The notes: generated from the sequence alone by a model not told the origin. Counted from the stretch's first letter, positions 23,648 through 32,642 are shown. The stretch: 64,000 nucleotides of DNA from Actinacidiphila glaucinigra (GCF_900188405.1 NZ_FZOF01000005.1:1-64000); one strand, 5' to 3'. Program-made: numbers and translations.

Positions 23648-23664
23648 CCTGCGGAATCCGCAGG
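23648..23664. promoter_or_regulatory. 17-bp inverted repeat downstream of LacI gene
   Basis: CCTGCGGA-A-TCCGCAGG is a perfect 8-bp inverted repeat in the gap before the membrane-protein gene. An ATGGGT...ACCCAT pair follows at about 23674-23700. These could be a weak terminator and an operator; neither has further support. Confidence 0.4.
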
Positions 23665-23719
23665 TCAGGCCCTATGGGTGCAATGTGCAATATGACCCAT
23701 TTGGGTGAATACTGGACTA

Positions 23720-24304
23720 ATGGACGTGATGTTTGAACCTTCGGTGTACCCACCGCTCGCACTCGGCTTCTTCGGTCTGGCGACCGGCTATCTGATCTGG
23801 GGCTCCCAGGAACTGTTCGGCTGGCCCAAGAGGGACGAGAAGGTCGACCGGGCGATGGGCGTCTGGGGCATCTGGCTGCCGGGCCTCTGCCAGCTCCTGG
23901 CCGGCATCATCCTCTTCGTGGGCCTCACCTGGTTCGAGGTCTTCAAGGAGCCGCCGCTCTACATGGCCGCCCTGGCCTTCACGGCGTACGGCATCCACTG
24001 GTTCGCGCTCGGCTGGGACCGCTACCGCGGCAACGACGCACGCGTCAACGCCGGTGTCGGCGTGGCCTACATGGTCCTGTCGGCCCTCGGCGCGACGGTG
24101 TTCTTCGCCGCCAACGACTGGCCCGTCGGACTGGTCTTCGTCGGGCTCTTCGCCGTGTACCTGAGCAAGTTCGTCATGTCGGTCGGCGTCCCCGTCGCCG
24201 AACGCGTGATGGGGCTGTTCCGCCTCCTGACCGCCGCCTGGCTGCTGTACCTGACCTTCGCCGTGGTGGTCAACTTCACCCTCGGGTACCACTGGGAGAC
24301 GTGA
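23720..24304 (+). CDS. GPR1/FUN34/YaaH-like membrane protein (acetate transporter family)
   Basis: A 194-aa integral membrane protein with six hydrophobic segments. The opening PSVYPPLALGFFGLATGYLI and the middle LCQLLAGIILFVGL plus AFTAYGIHWFALGWD resemble the acetate/succinate uptake family GPR1/FUN34/YaaH. The NPAPLGL signature is changed here to a PSVYPPLALG form. The start is uncertain: the ATG at 23720 or the in-frame GTG at 23705; neither has a clear ribosome-binding site. It converges on the reductase gene, with a gap of only 14 bp. Confidence 0.7.
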   Translation: MDVMFEPSVYPPLALGFFGLATGYLIWGSQELFGWPKRDEKVDRAMGVWGIWLPGLCQLLAGIILFVGLTWFEVFKEPPLYMAALAFTAYGIHWFALGWDRYRGNDARVNAGVGVAYMVLSALGATVFFAANDWPVGLVFVGLFAVYLSKFVMSVGVPVAERVMGLFRLLTAAWLLYLTFAVVVNFTLGYHWET

Positions 24305-24318
24305 CCCGTACGGGGCCT

Positions 24319-25368
24319 TCAGGCCTCGACCAGCCCCAGCCGGAACAGGCTCTCGGCGGTCTCGAGGACGGTCGTCCGCACCGGGCGCGGCTCCCAGCCC
24401 AGCACCGCGCGCGCCTTGTCGGTGCGGAGCACGGGCACCCTGCCCAGCTGACTCGCCGCCTCCCGCAGCGCCGGGTCGGTGCGCGCGCCCTCCCGCACCT
24501 CCTCCGGGGTCAGTTCCCTGGCCGGCACCTTCGCGGCGCGCTCGCCCAGCCCCTCGGACAGGACGCGCGCCATCCCGTGCAGACTCGTCGCCGTGCCGCT
24601 GCCGATGAGGAAGCGCTCGCCCGCGGCGCCCGGTTCCGTCATCGCCCGCAGCTGCGCGCCCGCCACGTCACGGACGTCGGCCACGTCGAAGTACAGCGGC
24701 GGAACCACCGGCAGGGCCCCTTCCAGCATCGCCTTGACGAGGAGCACCGAGGCGGACAGGTGCCGGTCCAGCACGGGGCCGAAGATCCCGGGCGGATTGA
24801 TCACGGCCAGTTCGAGTTCCCCTCCCTCGGCGGCCATGAAGTCCCATGCCGCGCGCTCGGCGACCGCCTTGGACTTGATGTAGGGGGTCAGGTCGTCCGC
24901 GGGGTCCGTCCAGTCGCTCTCGTCGTACGCGCCGCCGCCCGTGCGGCTGTAGCCGACGGCGGCGAAGGACGAGGTCAGCACCACGCGCCGGACGCCGTGG
25001 TCACGGGCCGCCCGCAGCACGCGCAGCGCGCCGTCCCGGGCCGGGACGACGACCTCGTCCTCGGTGCGGGGCTGCCGGGCGGGGAAGGGCGACGCCACGT
25101 GCAGGACGTACTTGCTGCCCTTCACCGCCTCCGCCCAGCCCTCGTCCGAGGCCAGGTCGGCCTGGACGACGTCCAGCCGTTCGCCGGGGCCGGCGCCCGC
25201 ACGGGCCGCCGTCGCACGGACGCCGTCCGCGCGGTCGAGCGACCGGACGGTGGTGCGCACCCGGTGGCCGGCCCGCAGCAGCGCGTCGACGACGTGCGAG
25301 CCGAGGTAGCCGCTGCCACCGGTCACGAGGACGGGTCCGGAGCCGGGGGTCGGATCGTGGTCGTGCAT
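24319..25368 (-). CDS. NAD(P)-dependent epimerase/dihydroflavonol-4-reductase-like oxidoreductase
   Basis: A 349-aa extended short-chain dehydrogenase. The Rossmann motif VLVTGGSGYLGSHVVDAL lies at residues ~13-30 with an Arg-rich region after beta2 (TTVRSLDRAD), which favours NADP. The catalytic Ser lies in VVLTSSFAAVG and the Tyr-Lys pair in TPYIKSKAVAE. It resembles the carbonyl/flavonol-reductase class with substrate unknown. The MerR gene lies 13 bp upstream on the same strand, so the two are one transcript under the MerR promoter. Confidence 0.88.
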   Translation of the reverse strand: MHDHDPTPGSGPVLVTGGSGYLGSHVVDALLRAGHRVRTTVRSLDRADGVRATAARAGAGPGERLDVVQADLASDEGWAEAVKGSKYVLHVASPFPARQPRTEDEVVVPARDGALRVLRAARDHGVRRVVLTSSFAAVGYSRTGGGAYDESDWTDPADDLTPYIKSKAVAERAAWDFMAAEGGELELAVINPPGIFGPVLDRHLSASVLLVKAMLEGALPVVPPLYFDVADVRDVAGAQLRAMTEPGAAGERFLIGSGTATSLHGMARVLSEGLGERAAKVPARELTPEEVREGARTDPALREAASQLGRVPVLRTDKARAVLGWEPRPVRTTVLETAESLFRLGLVEA

Positions 25369-25381
25369 GGTCTTCTTCTCC

Positions 25382-25834
25382 CTATCCCATCAGTTCGGGC
25401 ACCGTGCGCGTGAGTTCCTCCACGGCACGCCGCTCCGCTTCTTCGTCGCCCCGCTCCCGCGCGTCCCACAGGTCGGTCTTGAGCCGCAGGTAGCGCAGGC
25501 GGACCCGCGTCCTGCGGAGCTCCTCCGCCACCCGGTCGGCGTTGCGCCGGAACAGCCCGCGCAACTGCGCGGCCCGGTCGTCGTCCGCCGCCGCGTCGAG
25601 GTGCCGCAGGTAGGCGCGCATGTCGTGCACGCTCGTCCCGGTCGCCTTCAGGCAGCTCAGGGCCTCGATCCTCTCCACCGCGGCAGCGCCGTAGCGGCGG
25701 TGCCCGCTGCTCGCGTCGCGGGGGACCGGGCCGATGAGGCCGATCTTCTCGTAGTAGCGCAGTGTCGGCTCGGAGAGGCCGCTGCGTCGCGACACCTCCT
25801 GGATCGACACCGGCGGGGCGTCTGTCATTGCCAC
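25382..25834 (-). CDS. MerR-family transcriptional regulator
   Basis: A 150-aa regulator. The N-terminal winged helix is VSIQEVSRRSGLSEPTLRYY followed by EKIGLIGPVPRD, and a coiled-coil dimerization helix follows. No cysteine cluster for metals is seen at the C-terminus. It resembles the MerR regulators paired with NADP-dependent reductases that respond to oxidative or xenobiotic signals. It is autoregulated by the operator at 25841-25871 and probably drives the reductase gene behind it. Confidence 0.9.
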   Translation of the reverse strand: MAMTDAPPVSIQEVSRRSGLSEPTLRYYEKIGLIGPVPRDASSGHRRYGAAAVERIEALSCLKATGTSVHDMRAYLRHLDAAADDDRAAQLRGLFRRNADRVAEELRRTRVRLRYLRLKTDLWDARERGDEEAERRAVEELTRTVPELMG

Positions 25835-25840
25835 GTCCTC

Positions 25841-25871
25841 AGTCTTCGGAACCTCAAGCGCTTGAGGTCAA
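25841..25871 (-). promoter_or_regulatory. MerR-type promoter with 19-bp spacer
   Basis: On the minus strand, -35 TTGACC (25871-25866) and -10 AAGACT (25846-25841) are 19 bp apart, the over-long spacer typical of MerR-activated promoters. The spacer contains most of the perfect 18-bp palindrome ACCTCAAGCGCTTGAGGT (25851-25868). It sits just upstream of the MerR gene. Confidence 0.9.
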
Positions 25872-25974
25872 GCGTGGGGTGCGCACGTGGCCGAGGTCAC
25901 TTCGCTCCGGCACCGGCGCGTCGTCCGCCGCGGTGCTCCGGATGCCTCCGGGGGACCCCACTCCCGAGAAGGAC

Positions 25975-25993
25975 TTAGTGTAGCCTTACCTAA
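25975..25993. promoter_or_regulatory. DmdR/IdeR iron box upstream of exporter operon
   Basis: TTAGTGTAGCCTTACCTAA matches the actinobacterial iron-box consensus TTAGGTTAGGCTCACCTAA at about 15 of 19 positions. It lies 53 bp before the chosen exporter start. It predicts repression by iron-loaded DmdR1/IdeR. Confidence 0.9.
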
Positions 25994-26046
25994 ACTCCAG
26001 ACATGGGGTGCTGGTCGCGTCGGCTGGGTACCGGAGGGTTCGCGGG

Positions 26047-27729
26047 GTGGGAACGAAGGCGCCGTCAGGGCGGGATGTACTGCTGCGGACGGTCAGGGGC
26101 CGGCGGAGGGACGTCGCCGTGGGCGCCGTGCTCGGCGCCGGCCATCAGTTCGGGGAGGCTCTCGTCCCCGTCATCATCGGCATCGTCATCGACCGGGCCG
26201 TCTCCGACGGCGACGGACGGGCGCTGTTCGGCTGGCTCGCGGTGCTGGCCGTGGTGTACGTGGGGCTCTCCCTCAGCTTCCGCTTCGGCGCCCGCGCCGG
26301 CGAACGCGCCGCCGAACAGGCCGCGCACGACCTGCGGATCACCCTCGTACGACGGGTCCTCGACCCCGGCGGCGGCGCCGAACGCGGCCACCTGCCGGGC
26401 GAGTTGGCGAACATCGCCACCGAGGACGCCAAACGGGTCGGCGCCGTCAACATGGCGGTCATGACGGGGATCTCCGCCCTGACCGGACTCCTGGTCAGCG
26501 CAGTGGCCCTGCTGCGCATCTCCGTACCGCTCGGCCTGGTCGTCCTCCTCGGCACACCGGTGCTGCTCTGGCTCGGGCACCTGCTGAGCAAGCCCCTGGA
26601 GCGGCGCAGCGAGGCCGAGCAGGAGGGGGCCGCGTACGCCTCCGGGATCGCCGCCGACCTGGTGGCCGGACTGCGGGTGCTCAAGGGCATCGGCGCGCAG
26701 GCCGCCGCCGTCGAACGGTACCGGCGCACCAGCCGCGCCTCGCTCGCCGCGACGGTGCGGGCGGCGCGCGCCGAGGCCTGGCAGAGCGGGGTGGTGCTCA
26801 CCCTCACCGGCGTCTTCATCGCCCTGGTCGCGCTGATCGGCGGACGGCTCGCCGCGGCCGGCGACATCACGCTGGGTCAGCTCGTGTCGGCGGTCGGCCT
26901 GGCCCTGTTCCTCCTGGGCCCGCTGGAGGTCTTCGCCTGGGTCAACGCCGAGTTCGCCCAGGGGCGGGCCTCAGCGGGGCGCATCGCGGCCGTGCTCGCC
27001 GCGGAACCCGACGTGCTGCCCGGTGAACGCGCCCTGCCGGAACCGGTGCTGGGCGGCCTGCGGCTGCGCGGCGTCACCCTCGGCGCGCTGCGCGAGGCCG
27101 ACCTCGACGTACGGCCCGGCGAACTGCTCGGCGTGGCCAGCACCGACCCGGCCGCCGCGCAGGCACTGCTCGCCTGCCTCGGCCGCACCGCGGACCCGGA
27201 GGCCGGCGTCGTCGAACTGGACGGCGTACCCCTGCCGGAGCTCGACCCCGCGCGGCTGCGCACCGCTGTCCTCGTCGCGGCGCACGACGCCGACCTGTTC
27301 GAGGGCACCCTCGCCGACAACCTGGGCGGCGCCGGTGACACCGACCGCGCCCTGGCCGCCGCCTGCGCCGACGAGGTCGCCCGGGCCCTGCCGCAGGGCA
27401 CCGCCACCGAGGTCACCGAGGGCGGCCGCTCGCTCTCCGGCGGCCAGCGCCAGCGCGTCGCGCTCGCCCGCGCCCTCGTCGCCGACCGCCCGGTGCTCGT
27501 CGTCCACGACCCCACCACGGCGGTCGACGCGGTCACCGAGGCCCGCATCGCCGGCGGCCTGCGTGAGCACCGCCTCGGCCGCACGACGCTGCTGGTCACC
27601 AACAGCCCGGCCCTGCTGTCCGTCGCCGACCGCGTCGTCCTCCTCGACGGCGGCCGGGTGGCCGCCGACGGCGCGCACGGCGACCTCGTGCACGGCGACC
27701 CGACCTACCGGACGGCGGTACTGGCATGA
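26047..27729 (+). CDS. ABC exporter half-transporter, degenerate ATPase site (siderophore export)
   Basis: A 560-aa half-transporter: six-helix membrane domain (residues ~1-310), then a nucleotide-binding domain. The signature LSGGQRQRVALARA (~462) is intact. The Walker A loop has decayed to ASTDPAAAQALLACLG (~364), with no GxxGxGK and no Lys. The Walker B end reads VLVVHDPTTAVD in place of LLLDE. It therefore cannot bind ATP normally and must work as a heterodimer with the next gene. The start is the GTG at 26047, with GGAGG 9 nt upstream; an upstream GTG at 26008 lacks one. It sits directly behind an iron box and is likely to export the peptide siderophore. Coelichelin clusters also carry ABC exporter genes. 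Confidence 0.88.
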   Translation: MGTKAPSGRDVLLRTVRGRRRDVAVGAVLGAGHQFGEALVPVIIGIVIDRAVSDGDGRALFGWLAVLAVVYVGLSLSFRFGARAGERAAEQAAHDLRITLVRRVLDPGGGAERGHLPGELANIATEDAKRVGAVNMAVMTGISALTGLLVSAVALLRISVPLGLVVLLGTPVLLWLGHLLSKPLERRSEAEQEGAAYASGIAADLVAGLRVLKGIGAQAAAVERYRRTSRASLAATVRAARAEAWQSGVVLTLTGVFIALVALIGGRLAAAGDITLGQLVSAVGLALFLLGPLEVFAWVNAEFAQGRASAGRIAAVLAAEPDVLPGERALPEPVLGGLRLRGVTLGALREADLDVRPGELLGVASTDPAAAQALLACLGRTADPEAGVVELDGVPLPELDPARLRTAVLVAAHDADLFEGTLADNLGGAGDTDRALAAACADEVARALPQGTATEVTEGGRSLSGGQRQRVALARALVADRPVLVVHDPTTAVDAVTEARIAGGLREHRLGRTTLLVTNSPALLSVADRVVLLDGGRVAADGAHGDLVHGDPTYRTAVLA

Positions 27730-29504
27730 CGACGGCATCGGGATCCCCGGCGCGCGAACTGCTGCCCACGGCGACGCCCGCGCGGACCCGCGCCGCGGTG
27801 CGCGAACTGCTGCGCCCGCACCGGGCACTGGCCGCGGGCGGGGCCGTGGTGATGGTGGCGGCGACCACGGTGGGGCTGCTGACGCAGCCGCTGCTGGGGC
27901 ACATCGTCGACCTGGTCACCGAGCGGCGCCCGGCGGGGGCGCTCACGCTGCCCGTGGTGCTGCTGGTGCTGGTCGCGGTGGCGCAGGGCGTGGCCACGGC
28001 CTTCGGCATGTCGCTGGTGTCGCGGCTGGGCGAGACCGTGCTCGCCGAACTGCGCGAGCGCTTCGTCGAGCGGGCGCTGTCCCTGCCGCTGGAGCGGCTG
28101 GAGCGGGCCGGGTCCGGCGACCTCAACTCCCGGGTGACGCGCGACGTGTCACGGGTGGCGGAGGCGGTGCGCACCGCGCTGCCGGAACTGGTGCGGTCGG
28201 GGCTGTCCATCGTGCTGACGCTGGCCGCCCTCGCGGTGCTGGACTGGCGGTTCCTGCTGGCGGCGCTGCTCGCGCTGCCGCTGCAGGCGCACACCGCGCG
28301 CTGGTACGTCCGCAACGCCACCCCGCTGTACGCGAAGGAGCGCATCGCCACCGGCGCCCAGCAGCAGCAGCTGCTCGACACGATCGGCGGCGCGGCGACG
28401 GTGCGGGCCTACCGGGCCGAGGCCGGGCACACCGAACGGGTCACCGAACGCTCGCGTGCGGCCGTCGACCTGACGCTGCGCGGGGTGCAGCTGGTGCTGC
28501 GCTTCTACAGCCGGCTCCACGTGGCCGAGTACACCGGGCTGGCCGCCGTGCTGGTGACCGGCTTCCTGCTGGTGCGCGGCGGTTCCGCGTCGATCGGCAC
28601 GGCGACGGCGGCGGCCCTGTACTTCCACAGTCTGTTCGGCCCGGTGAACACCGCGCTGGTGCTGCTGGACGACGCCCAGTCCGCGACGGCCGCCCTGGCC
28701 CGGCTGGTCGGGGTCGTCGACGAGCCGGCGCCCGCCGCCGCGGACGACGCACGGCCGCAGGACGTCCCCGGAGTTCCGGCCGTCACCGTGGAGGGCGTCG
28801 GCCACGCCTACGTGCCGGGGCGGCCGGTGCTCAGCGACGTGGACCTGGTGCTCCGGCCCAAGGAGAAGGTCGCCCTCGTCGGTGCCAGCGGCGCCGGCAA
28901 GACCACGCTCGCCAAGATCGTCGTCGGCATCCACCGGCCGTCGTCGGGCCGGGTCGAGGTCGGCGGCGGCCGGCCCGCCGAGACCGGGCGCACGGTCGCG
29001 CTGGTCACCCAGGAGGTGCACGTCTTCTCCGGCCCGCTCGCCGACGACCTGCGCCTGGCCCGCCCGGACGCCACCGACGAGGAACTGCGCGAGGCCCTGG
29101 AACGGGTGGGCGCGCTCGGCTGGGCGCAGGCGCTGCCCGAGGGCCTGGACACCGTCGTCGGCGACGGCGGTCACCGGCTGACCGCGGACCGCTCGCAGCA
29201 ACTCGCCCTCGCCCGCCTGGTGCTGGCCGACCCGCCGGTCGCCGTCCTCGACGAGGCGACCGCGGAGGCCGGCAGTTCCGGCGCCGGGCGCCTGGAGGAG
29301 GCCGCCGAACGCGCGCTGGAGGGCCGTACCGCGCTGGTCGTCGCGCACCGGCTCAGCCAGGCCGCCGCCGCCGACCGGGTGGTGGTGATGGAGGAGGGCC
29401 GCATCGCCGAGAGCGGCACCCACGACGAACTGCGCGCCGCAGGGGGGCCGTACGCCGCCCTGTGGCAGGCGTGGGCGGAGCACCGCAGCACCCCCAGGCC
29501 GTAA
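27726..29504 (+). CDS. ABC exporter half-transporter with consensus Walker motifs
   Basis: A 592-aa partner of the preceding gene, overlapping it by 4 nt (ATGA). Six-helix membrane domain, then a nucleotide-binding domain with intact Walker A (GASGAGKTTLAK, ~385) and Walker B (VAVLDEATAEAG, ~507). The H-loop His lies in VVAHRLSQ. The signature motif has drifted to LTADRSQQLALARL (~484) in place of LSGGQ. The defects of the two proteins are complementary: one consensus ATP site forms from this Walker pair and the partner's LSGGQ. Expected role: siderophore secretion, or less likely an IrtAB-like importer. Confidence 0.88.
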   Translation: MTTASGSPARELLPTATPARTRAAVRELLRPHRALAAGGAVVMVAATTVGLLTQPLLGHIVDLVTERRPAGALTLPVVLLVLVAVAQGVATAFGMSLVSRLGETVLAELRERFVERALSLPLERLERAGSGDLNSRVTRDVSRVAEAVRTALPELVRSGLSIVLTLAALAVLDWRFLLAALLALPLQAHTARWYVRNATPLYAKERIATGAQQQQLLDTIGGAATVRAYRAEAGHTERVTERSRAAVDLTLRGVQLVLRFYSRLHVAEYTGLAAVLVTGFLLVRGGSASIGTATAAALYFHSLFGPVNTALVLLDDAQSATAALARLVGVVDEPAPAAADDARPQDVPGVPAVTVEGVGHAYVPGRPVLSDVDLVLRPKEKVALVGASGAGKTTLAKIVVGIHRPSSGRVEVGGGRPAETGRTVALVTQEVHVFSGPLADDLRLARPDATDEELREALERVGALGWAQALPEGLDTVVGDGGHRLTADRSQQLALARLVLADPPVAVLDEATAEAGSSGAGRLEEAAERALEGRTALVVAHRLSQAAAADRVVVMEEGRIAESGTHDELRAAGGPYAALWQAWAEHRSTPRP

Positions 29505-29561
29505 CCGGCCGCCGCCCCCTACGAACCCGTCCACAACCGAAACGAACAGAAGGATCACGCG

Positions 29562-30635
29562 ATGCCCCGCGCCAACAGAGCCACCCGGATCACCGGACTG
29601 CTCGCCTCCGTACTGATGCTTGTCGGCGCGGTAGCCGCCTGCGGCTCCTCCGACTCCCCCTCCGACGAGGCCAAGCCGGGCTCCGGCTCTACCAAGGCGC
29701 CGGCGAGCAGCGCCTTCCCCGTCACGATCGCCAACAAGTACGGCAGCACCACGATCGAGTCCGAGCCCAAGCGCGTGGTCACCGTGGGCCTCACCGACCA
29801 GGACGCCGTCCTCGCGCTCGGCACCGTCCCGGTCGGCACGACGGAGTGGATCGGCGGCTACAAGGGCGCCGTCGGCCCCTGGGCCCAGGACAAGCTGGGC
29901 TCCGCCGCCGCGCCGACCGTCCTGAAGGACACCGGCACCGGGCCGCAGGTTGAGAAGATAGCCGCGCTCAAGCCCGATCTGATCCTCGCCCTGTACTCGG
30001 GCCTGACCAAGGCGCAGTACGACACGCTGTCGAAGTTCGCCCCGGTCGTGGCGCAGCCCGAGGAGTTCAACGACTACGGCATCCCGTGGCAGCAGCAGAC
30101 GGAGACGATCGGCAAGGCGCTCGGCAGGTCCGAGGAGGCCGCCAAACTCGTCGAGGGCGTCGAGGCGAAGTTCGCCGAGGCCAAGAAGGCGCACCCCGAC
30201 TTCGCCGCCTCCACCGCGGTGATGGCCACCCCGTACGAGGGCACCTTCGTCTACGGCAGCCAGGACGCGCGTTCGCGGCTGCTGTCCGACCTCGGGCTGA
30301 AGCTCCCGGCGGACCTGGACAAGGTGATCGGCGACCAGTTCGGCGCCAACATCAGCAAGGAGCGCACCGACCTGCTCGACCAGGGCGTCGCCGTGTGGAT
30401 CGTGCCGGACACCACCGGGGCCGTCGCCAAGCTGCACAAGGACAAGCTGTACGCCGACCTGAAGGTCGTGAAGGAGGGCCGCGAGGTCTTCGTCAAGGAG
30501 AGCGGCGACTACGGCAACGCGGTCTCCCTGTCGACCGTGCTGAGCATCCCCTACGTCCTGGACCGCCTCGTCCCGCAGCTGGCCGCCGCGGTGGACGGCG
30601 ACCCGGCGACGAAGGTGGAGCAGCCCGCGTCCTGA
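29562..30635 (+). CDS. Ferric-siderophore-binding lipoprotein (FecB/FhuD-like)
   Basis: A 357-aa substrate-binding protein. The signal peptide ends VAAC with Cys27 lipidated, followed by a Ser/Pro/Gly linker. It is a class III binding protein: TTIESEPKRVVTVGLTDQDAVLALG, then EKIAALKPDLILA, and a long connecting helix near GKALGRSEEAAKLVEGVEA. It captures the iron-loaded siderophore and delivers it to the FecCD-type importer encoded at 54939-57890, some 24 kb away in the same locus. It is 57 bp after the exporter genes and probably under the same iron box. Confidence 0.92.
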   Translation: MPRANRATRITGLLASVLMLVGAVAACGSSDSPSDEAKPGSGSTKAPASSAFPVTIANKYGSTTIESEPKRVVTVGLTDQDAVLALGTVPVGTTEWIGGYKGAVGPWAQDKLGSAAAPTVLKDTGTGPQVEKIAALKPDLILALYSGLTKAQYDTLSKFAPVVAQPEEFNDYGIPWQQQTETIGKALGRSEEAAKLVEGVEAKFAEAKKAHPDFAASTAVMATPYEGTFVYGSQDARSRLLSDLGLKLPADLDKVIGDQFGANISKERTDLLDQGVAVWIVPDTTGAVAKLHKDKLYADLKVVKEGREVFVKESGDYGNAVSLSTVLSIPYVLDRLVPQLAAAVDGDPATKVEQPAS

Positions 30636-30645
30636 TTGCCCGCCT

Positions 30646-30681
30646 GCCCGGTGGTGTGTGCGGGTGCGCACACCACCGGGC
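30646..30681. terminator. Bidirectional terminator between convergent genes
   Basis: Perfect 13-bp stem (GCCCGGTGGTGTG, 30646-30658, with its complement at 30669-30681) around a 10-nt loop. It lies between the binding-protein stop and the stop of the convergent hypothetical gene. Confidence 0.88.
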
Positions 30682-30705
30682 GGCTTCGTGTCGGCCCGGT
30701 GCCGG

Positions 30706-32529
30706 TCACCAGGTGTCCGGCCACGGGTACCCGAGTTCCCGAGCGCGCTCCCGGGTACCGCCGCACACCCGTGCGTAGGTCTTCGGGTCCTCCCCGGCGA
30801 GGCGCAGCAACGCGGCCGCGGCCTGTGCCTCGGGCGGTGTGCCGTCGTCGGCGATGTCCCACCGGAACTGGAGCGGGCTGTCGGGCCGGTCGGGGTTCCC
30901 CGAGGCGAGTCCGGGCACGTACCAGAAGGTCACCACGGTGGTGTCCGCCCGGTCGTCGAAGCTGCTGCTGATCCAGCCCCGGCTCGCATCCCACCTGCCC
31001 AGCAGATCGGGATCCGCCACGAGACCCGCTTTGATGAGGCGGGCCACCGTGCGAACCCGCCAGGACCACCCGCGGTCGGTCTCCGCGCGGGCGACCTCCG
31101 CGTCGTAGGCCGCGGCGTCGAAGCGGTACGGCGCCTGCTGGGGCGCGGGCTCCTCGGAACCGGGCAGCGCCCGGCGCCAGTTCGACCACACCACCTGGTC
31201 CCCGTCGCGCCGGATCGTGACGTGGAGCGCCCCGCAGCAGCCCTCCGTACAGCCCGCCTCCGCGAGTTGCACCTCGCGAGGCTCAGGACCGGCGCGCAGT
31301 CGCCCCTCCTCCAGGAGGAGTTCGGGGCTGTTTGCGGGACCGCGGGAGAAGAGCGCCGGGACGACGGGGCGGCCGTCGACGAGGATGCGGGTCTCGACCC
31401 GGTCCCGGTCCACCGGGTCACCCGCCACCACCTCGATGCGCAGCCGGCCGGCCGTGGCCGGGAGGGTGAACAGCCCCCGCCCGGTGCGCCGGATCCAGCC
31501 CGCCCGCCGCCGCTGCTCCGCGGTGCCTTCGGGGATCTCCGTCTGCGAGGTCCATCGTGGTTCGGCCAGCAGCCGCCCGAGTGTGTCGAGCAGCGCCGCA
31601 CGCCGGTCCTCTGGCCAGTCCAGGAGCGCCGCGGAGCCACTGCTCATGTCGAGGGCGAGCGAGAGCAGGGTGGCGTGGTGGTCGAGGGTCGGCGGCAGGA
31701 GGCCGGCGCGTGTGACGACCCTCTCGTACAGGGCGAGTGCCTCCCGGTAGGCGAGGAGGTGGCTCGGGTCGTCGTACGAGCACCCCATCCGCACGAGCAG
31801 GCTGACCGCCCGGGCGAGAAGTGCCGTGTCGCGGGGATGCCGATCGAGCAGCTCGGGCAGCCGGGCCGCCTCCGCGATCCGGCGAGCGTCCCCGGCGCCG
31901 GCTCGGTGGAGCGGGTCGGGAAGGGCGGTCACCTCCGCGAGGACCGCGTGCTCGTCTCCCGTCCGGAGGGCGCGGACGAGCGGCCGCAGCTCGTCGGCCG
32001 CGAAGGTGGCGAGGTGGACGACGGCCGCGGACCTGCGGTCCAGTCGGTCGAGGGCGTTCACGGCCAAGCCGGTGAGCTGCCGGAACACCCCGAGTGCGGC
32101 GAGGTGCGGAACGTCCTCGGGCTCGCCGAGGCGGATGAGGAGGGCAATGCCCGCCATGACGGCGGGCGCGGTGGTACCGGTCCTGGTCAGCTGCCGGGCC
32201 AGTGCCCGGGCCGCATCCCGCTGCTCCTCCGGCAGCGGCAACTCCTCGACGGCGGAGCCGATCAGGTGCCTGTGGCGGTCCCCGATGCCGAGCCGGGCGA
32301 AGCGGTGGTGGAGGGTGAGTGAGTCGTCCGGCAGTGGGTCGAGGGCCGCGCGGACGGCGGCCCTGACCTCGTCCCGGGTCAGGTGCGGACCGGCTGACGC
32401 GGCCTTCCCCGGGAGGGAGTGCCCACGCCGGGGCGGCAGCCCGTCCGGGGATTCGCGCAGCAGGTGCAGGGCGCGGTCGTACAGGGCGGGCGGAAGGGTG
32501 AGCGCGTCGCGCTCTTCCCGGGCGCTCAC
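30706..32529 (-). CDS. Hypothetical protein with Cys-rich beta domain
   Basis: A 607-aa cytoplasmic protein; I do not recognise its function. Residues ~1-330 look helical and repeat-like (Leu/Ala/Arg-rich, TPR-like spacing). A middle part has beta character (GLFTLPATAGRLRIEVVAGD). A Cys cluster, AEAGCTEGCCGALHVTIRRD, occurs near residue 415 and recalls a small widespread Streptomyces hypothetical family with the same CTEGCCG pattern; it could bind metal. The C-terminal ~130 residues carry FRWDIADDGTPPEAQA and end GYPWPDTW. GTG start at 32529 has no clear ribosome-binding site and overlaps a tiny upstream ORF. It has no iron box and sits between siderophore genes without visible relation. Confidence 0.75.
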   Translation of the reverse strand: MSAREERDALTLPPALYDRALHLLRESPDGLPPRRGHSLPGKAASAGPHLTRDEVRAAVRAALDPLPDDSLTLHHRFARLGIGDRHRHLIGSAVEELPLPEEQRDAARALARQLTRTGTTAPAVMAGIALLIRLGEPEDVPHLAALGVFRQLTGLAVNALDRLDRRSAAVVHLATFAADELRPLVRALRTGDEHAVLAEVTALPDPLHRAGAGDARRIAEAARLPELLDRHPRDTALLARAVSLLVRMGCSYDDPSHLLAYREALALYERVVTRAGLLPPTLDHHATLLSLALDMSSGSAALLDWPEDRRAALLDTLGRLLAEPRWTSQTEIPEGTAEQRRRAGWIRRTGRGLFTLPATAGRLRIEVVAGDPVDRDRVETRILVDGRPVVPALFSRGPANSPELLLEEGRLRAGPEPREVQLAEAGCTEGCCGALHVTIRRDGDQVVWSNWRRALPGSEEPAPQQAPYRFDAAAYDAEVARAETDRGWSWRVRTVARLIKAGLVADPDLLGRWDASRGWISSSFDDRADTTVVTFWYVPGLASGNPDRPDSPLQFRWDIADDGTPPEAQAAAALLRLAGEDPKTYARVCGGTRERARELGYPWPDTW

Positions 32530-32561
32530 CGGGCGGGGTGGGACTCGATTCGGTAGGTCAT
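32526..32561 (-). CDS. Possible 11-codon leader ORF coupled to the hypothetical gene
   Basis: ATG at 32561 opens MTYRIESHPAR and its TGA overlaps the GTG of the following gene (GTGA). Since the GTG has no ribosome-binding site of its own, translation may depend on this short ORF. It could also be chance. Confidence 0.35.
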   Translation of the reverse strand: MTYRIESHPAR

Positions 32562-32642
32562 GTGCGCAGCCTGCCAGGCCTGCTCACACTTCGTCGACGG
32601 AATTACGGCCGTGGTCGGCCGGATCCGCCGGCCGGGGCACGC

